NCBI GenBank assembly: GCA_027295435.1
Contig: JAPUKX010000055.1
Coordinates: 1-8,008 of the forward strand
Origin: Planctomycetota bacterium
GTDB taxonomy: Bacteria > Planctomycetota > Phycisphaerae > Phycisphaerales > SM1A02
Direction: 5' to 3'
DNA: 8,008 bases
Shown here piece after piece: positions 6,037 to 8,008 of this stretch; position 1 is the first letter of the stretch; every line of letters begins with the position of its first letter. The notes beneath the pieces are model-generated. The model searched no databases. It saw nothing but the letters and a program-made list of their open reading frames with translations, and was not told where the DNA came from. Made by a program: the position numbers and the translations under genes.

Positions 6037-7524
6037 ATGTTCAGCAGACTCGTCACAACCACGCTTACTGCTCTTGTCCTGGCCACGGGTGTGCGTGGGC
6101 AGCCTGCTGAATCTACAGCGGATGTCCGGGAATCAGTGGTCAAGGTATTCTCCACGAGGCATTACCCGGATCTTGGCAGGCCTTGGTCCAGGCATCCGCC
6201 CGATAACGTCACGGGCACCGGAATCGTCCTCGAAGGCAAGCGCATCCTCACGAATGCGCATGTCGTCAAATATGCCGGACAGGTGTCCGTACAGCCGTTC
6301 CGATCCGCTGACAAGTATCGAGCAACGGTCGTCGCAATGGCACCGGGAATCGACCTGGCGGTATTGGAGCTCGACGATGAATCGTTCTTCGACAGCCATG
6401 GCCCGGCGCCCCTGTCCGACGGACTCCCCGATGTGGGCGACTCGGTGAATGTCTTCGGCTATCCCAAAGGAGGCGACGCCCTTTCGATTACCGAGGGCGT
6501 CGTTTCGCGAATCGAGTTTGCGAGTTACTACTATGAAACGCTGGGTCTACGCATTCAAGTTGATGCTGCGCTGAACCCTGGCAATAGCGGTGGTCCGGCG
6601 GTCGCGAACGCCGAGGTGATCGGTCTCGTTTTCAGCGGTATCAAAGAGGCCGAGAACATCGGGTATGTGATTCCCACCGAGGAGATTCGCTCTTTCCTCC
6701 AGGACATCGAGGATGGGACCTACGAGGGTCGGCCGCAGCTGTTTGAACGGACACAGACGCTTGAGAATCTGGCGCTGCGAGCGAAGCTGGGGCTGGCCAA
6801 GGATACCACCGGCGTAATGATCATCGAGACTCGCCGCGACGATCCAGATTATCCATTGCGTCCCTGGGACGTCATCACAGCAATTGGCGATTACGACATC
6901 GACAATGCCGGCATGGCCATGATCGACGATAACTTACGTCTCCAATACCGGTACCTCGTGCCACGTCTCGCCAGCGATGGCACCGTTGCGGTCTCCGTAT
7001 ACAGGCAAGGTGAATCGTTGATGCTGGACGTACCGATTCAGGCTGGTGCGAACAGGCTTGTGAAGTACCTCGGGGGAGATCCGCCTTCATATTTCATTTA
7101 TGGCCCATTGGTATTCACACCGGTGTATGCCGGCTATGCTCGGCACCTCAGTGCGGAGTACCTGGTCCGAGTCTCCAACCCGATTGCAACGCGAGGCGGA
7201 GCTAACCGGGACTTCGAGGGCGAAGAGCTCGTCGTCGTCCCCGCGCCGATGTTCCCCCACCCGATCACCAAAGGCTATCAGGTCAGATATGCGCCGGTCC
7301 TGGCGATGGTGAACGGCGTCAAAGTTCGCAACCTGCGACATCTCGTTGAGACACTACGTGATCTCGAGGATGAGTTCGTTGTCTTCGAGTGGGCGGATGA
7401 GGGAACGGAGACCTTCGTCTTTCGGCGAAGCGAGATCGTGGAATCGACAGACGAGATCCTTGAACTCAACGGCATTCGCGCCCAGTACTCCAATGATCTG
7501 CGCAGCACTTGGCTTGCCGAGTAA
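6037..7524 (+). CDS. Secreted Deg/HtrA-type serine protease, Deg9-like, with PDZ and C-terminal PDZ-like domain
   Basis: This 495-aa protein is a trypsin-fold protease that should degrade or sense misfolded proteins in the cell envelope. An N-terminal signal sequence (MFSRLVTTTLTALVLATGVRG, about 1-21) is followed by the catalytic domain with the full triad: His75 (LTNAHVV), Asp106 (GIDLAVLEL) and Ser184 (NPGNSGGPAV). A PDZ domain follows (about 235-335, with GLAKDTTGVMI and PLRPWDVITAIG). The 345-465 region carries PSYFIYGPLVFTPVY, characteristic of plant Deg9-type proteases and their bacterial relatives; it differs from E. coli DegP, which has two standard PDZ domains. Start: ATG 6037 has GAGGGA 7 bases upstream; the in-frame TTG at 6019 would spoil the signal peptide. 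It lies alone on its strand, facing a convergent gene. Triad intact, so probably active; substrate unknown. Confidence 0.9.
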   Translation: MFSRLVTTTLTALVLATGVRGQPAESTADVRESVVKVFSTRHYPDLGRPWSRHPPDNVTGTGIVLEGKRILTNAHVVKYAGQVSVQPFRSADKYRATVVAMAPGIDLAVLELDDESFFDSHGPAPLSDGLPDVGDSVNVFGYPKGGDALSITEGVVSRIEFASYYYETLGLRIQVDAALNPGNSGGPAVANAEVIGLVFSGIKEAENIGYVIPTEEIRSFLQDIEDGTYEGRPQLFERTQTLENLALRAKLGLAKDTTGVMIIETRRDDPDYPLRPWDVITAIGDYDIDNAGMAMIDDNLRLQYRYLVPRLASDGTVAVSVYRQGESLMLDVPIQAGANRLVKYLGGDPPSYFIYGPLVFTPVYAGYARHLSAEYLVRVSNPIATRGGANRDFEGEELVVVPAPMFPHPITKGYQVRYAPVLAMVNGVKVRNLRHLVETLRDLEDEFVVFEWADEGTETFVFRRSEIVESTDEILELNGIRAQYSNDLRSTWLAE

Positions 7525-7533
7525 AAGAAGCAT

Positions 7534-7576
7534 CGGGATGTGTCTGGCTCCTCCGAGGATCGGTTAGCTCATCCCG
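7534..7576. terminator. Possible bidirectional terminator between convergent genes
   Basis: In the 57-bp space between two converging genes, CGGGATG (7534-7540) pairs perfectly with CATCCCG (7570-7576). Inside the loop, TCCT/AGGA (7549-7552 with 7556-7559) forms a second small stem. There is no T-run on either strand, so intrinsic termination is uncertain; the placement is the main support. Confidence 0.3.
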
Positions 7577-7581
7577 CCTGC

Positions 7582-8008
7582 TCAGGTATCGTCCACTTCC
7601 GATGATTCTAAAGGGACGTTCTCGATGACAATCTCCTGATACCACAGCTCCGTGACGTTCAAGCTCCGTTCTGCCACACTCAGGCTTGGTCGCAGGATGA
7701 TGTCAACGCGGTCTGATCCAGCGAGCGATGGTCCGGGCCACCACGGTTGTGTATCAATCTCCTCGATCCCTCCACCCTTCACTGCGGTGAGATAGCCGAC
7801 CCTCATCTCTTGGCCACCGGCACGCAGCAGGATCTCAAACGCAAGGTCAACTGGAGGCCGTCGCACGACGATCGACCCACCGATGTCAACGGAATTGTGG
7901 TTGTCGTCCCATCGCAGCGGCTTGACAACGATCGCCGCTCGCACGCCATCAGCAAGCCGCTCGTCGGTGACCGCCCTCACCACTTCGGTTAAGCGGTCGA
8001 CGACGGTC
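7582..8008 (-). CDS. Hypothetical beta-rich protein, C-terminal 141 residues; start lies beyond the right edge
   Basis: The frame ends at TGA 7582-7584 and is open to the window edge. The visible text begins TVVDRLTEVVRAVTDERLAD (helical), so the GTG at 7981-7983 is probably not the true start. From about residue 25 on, strands alternate with turns: RAAIVVKPLRWDD, VDIGGSIVVRRPP, VDLAFEILLRAGGQEMRVGYL, DRVDIILRPSLSVAERSLNVTELWYQEIVIENVPLE. This looks like a beta-sandwich with an acidic tail (ESSEVDDT). The ending, 'bulge-helix then E-W/Y-x-x-x-I-V-I-x-x-V-P', reminds me of planctomycete hypothetical proteins, but I cannot name a family. No Cys, no metal motif and no membrane segment is visible in this part. 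Coding is likely; function unknown. Confidence 0.65.
   Translation of the reverse strand, partial: TVVDRLTEVVRAVTDERLADGVRAAIVVKPLRWDDNHNSVDIGGSIVVRRPPVDLAFEILLRAGGQEMRVGYLTAVKGGGIEEIDTQPWWPGPSLAGSDRVDIILRPSLSVAERSLNVTELWYQEIVIENVPLESSEVDDT

Noticed and set aside
5643..6155. Minus-strand open frame of 170 codons over the gap before the protease
   Set aside because: It overlaps the ends of two well-supported plus-strand genes, and its Arg/Ser/Pro-rich text shows no domain.
1..8008. CRISPR array, insertion sequence, prophage or toxin-antitoxin module
   Set aside because: No regularly spaced direct repeats, transposase motifs, integrase, phage structural genes or paired small toxin/antitoxin frames were seen on either strand.

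Overview
The window reads as accessory-to-core chromosomal DNA of a GC-rich, flagellated, Gram-negative-type bacterium. The best guess is a planctomycete, probably Phycisphaerae-like. This rests on the long FliD with repeated hook-IN modules, the Deg9-type protease with a PSYF-I-GLVF segment, and the style of the DUF721/DciA protein. It is an inference from protein flavour, not a database match. No IS element, phage gene, CRISPR array, tRNA or rRNA was found.

Layout. Positions 1-2090 (minus) hold a fliD-type flagellar cap gene. It opens normally at 2090 but is cut by one in-frame TAA at 831-833. The same frame then stays open, with recognisable hook-IN repeats, to the left edge of the window. 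Positions 2091-2833 are a gap with C-runs and small hairpins and perhaps one tiny ORF. Positions 2834-3811 (minus) are parB. The 362-bp divergent region at 3812-4173 carries two parS-like palindromes, one perfect and one with a single core change. Positions 4174-4986 (plus) encode a soluble histidine kinase with no adjacent response regulator. After a 331-bp gap comes a DUF721/DciA-family gene (5318-5710, plus). A 326-bp gap follows, then a secreted trypsin-like Deg protease (6037-7524, plus). The last gene (7582 to the right edge, minus) converges on the protease and is an unrecognised beta-rich protein whose start lies outside the window.

How the genes fit together. ParB plus parS, followed by a DciA-type helicase-loader relative, suggests a replication/segregation neighbourhood, possibly near the origin. 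No parA, dnaA or DnaA-box cluster is visible. The kinase promoter region contains both parS sites, so ParB loading could affect kinase transcription as well as parB itself. The flagellar gene lies downstream of parB on the same strand but is separated by 743 bp, so co-transcription is unproven. The protease and the final gene look independent.

The most notable observation is the single nonsense codon in an otherwise intact fliD. TAA and TGA end other genes here in the normal way, so code reassignment is unlikely. A real pseudogenising mutation, a phase-like or population variant, or a base-call error remain the alternatives.
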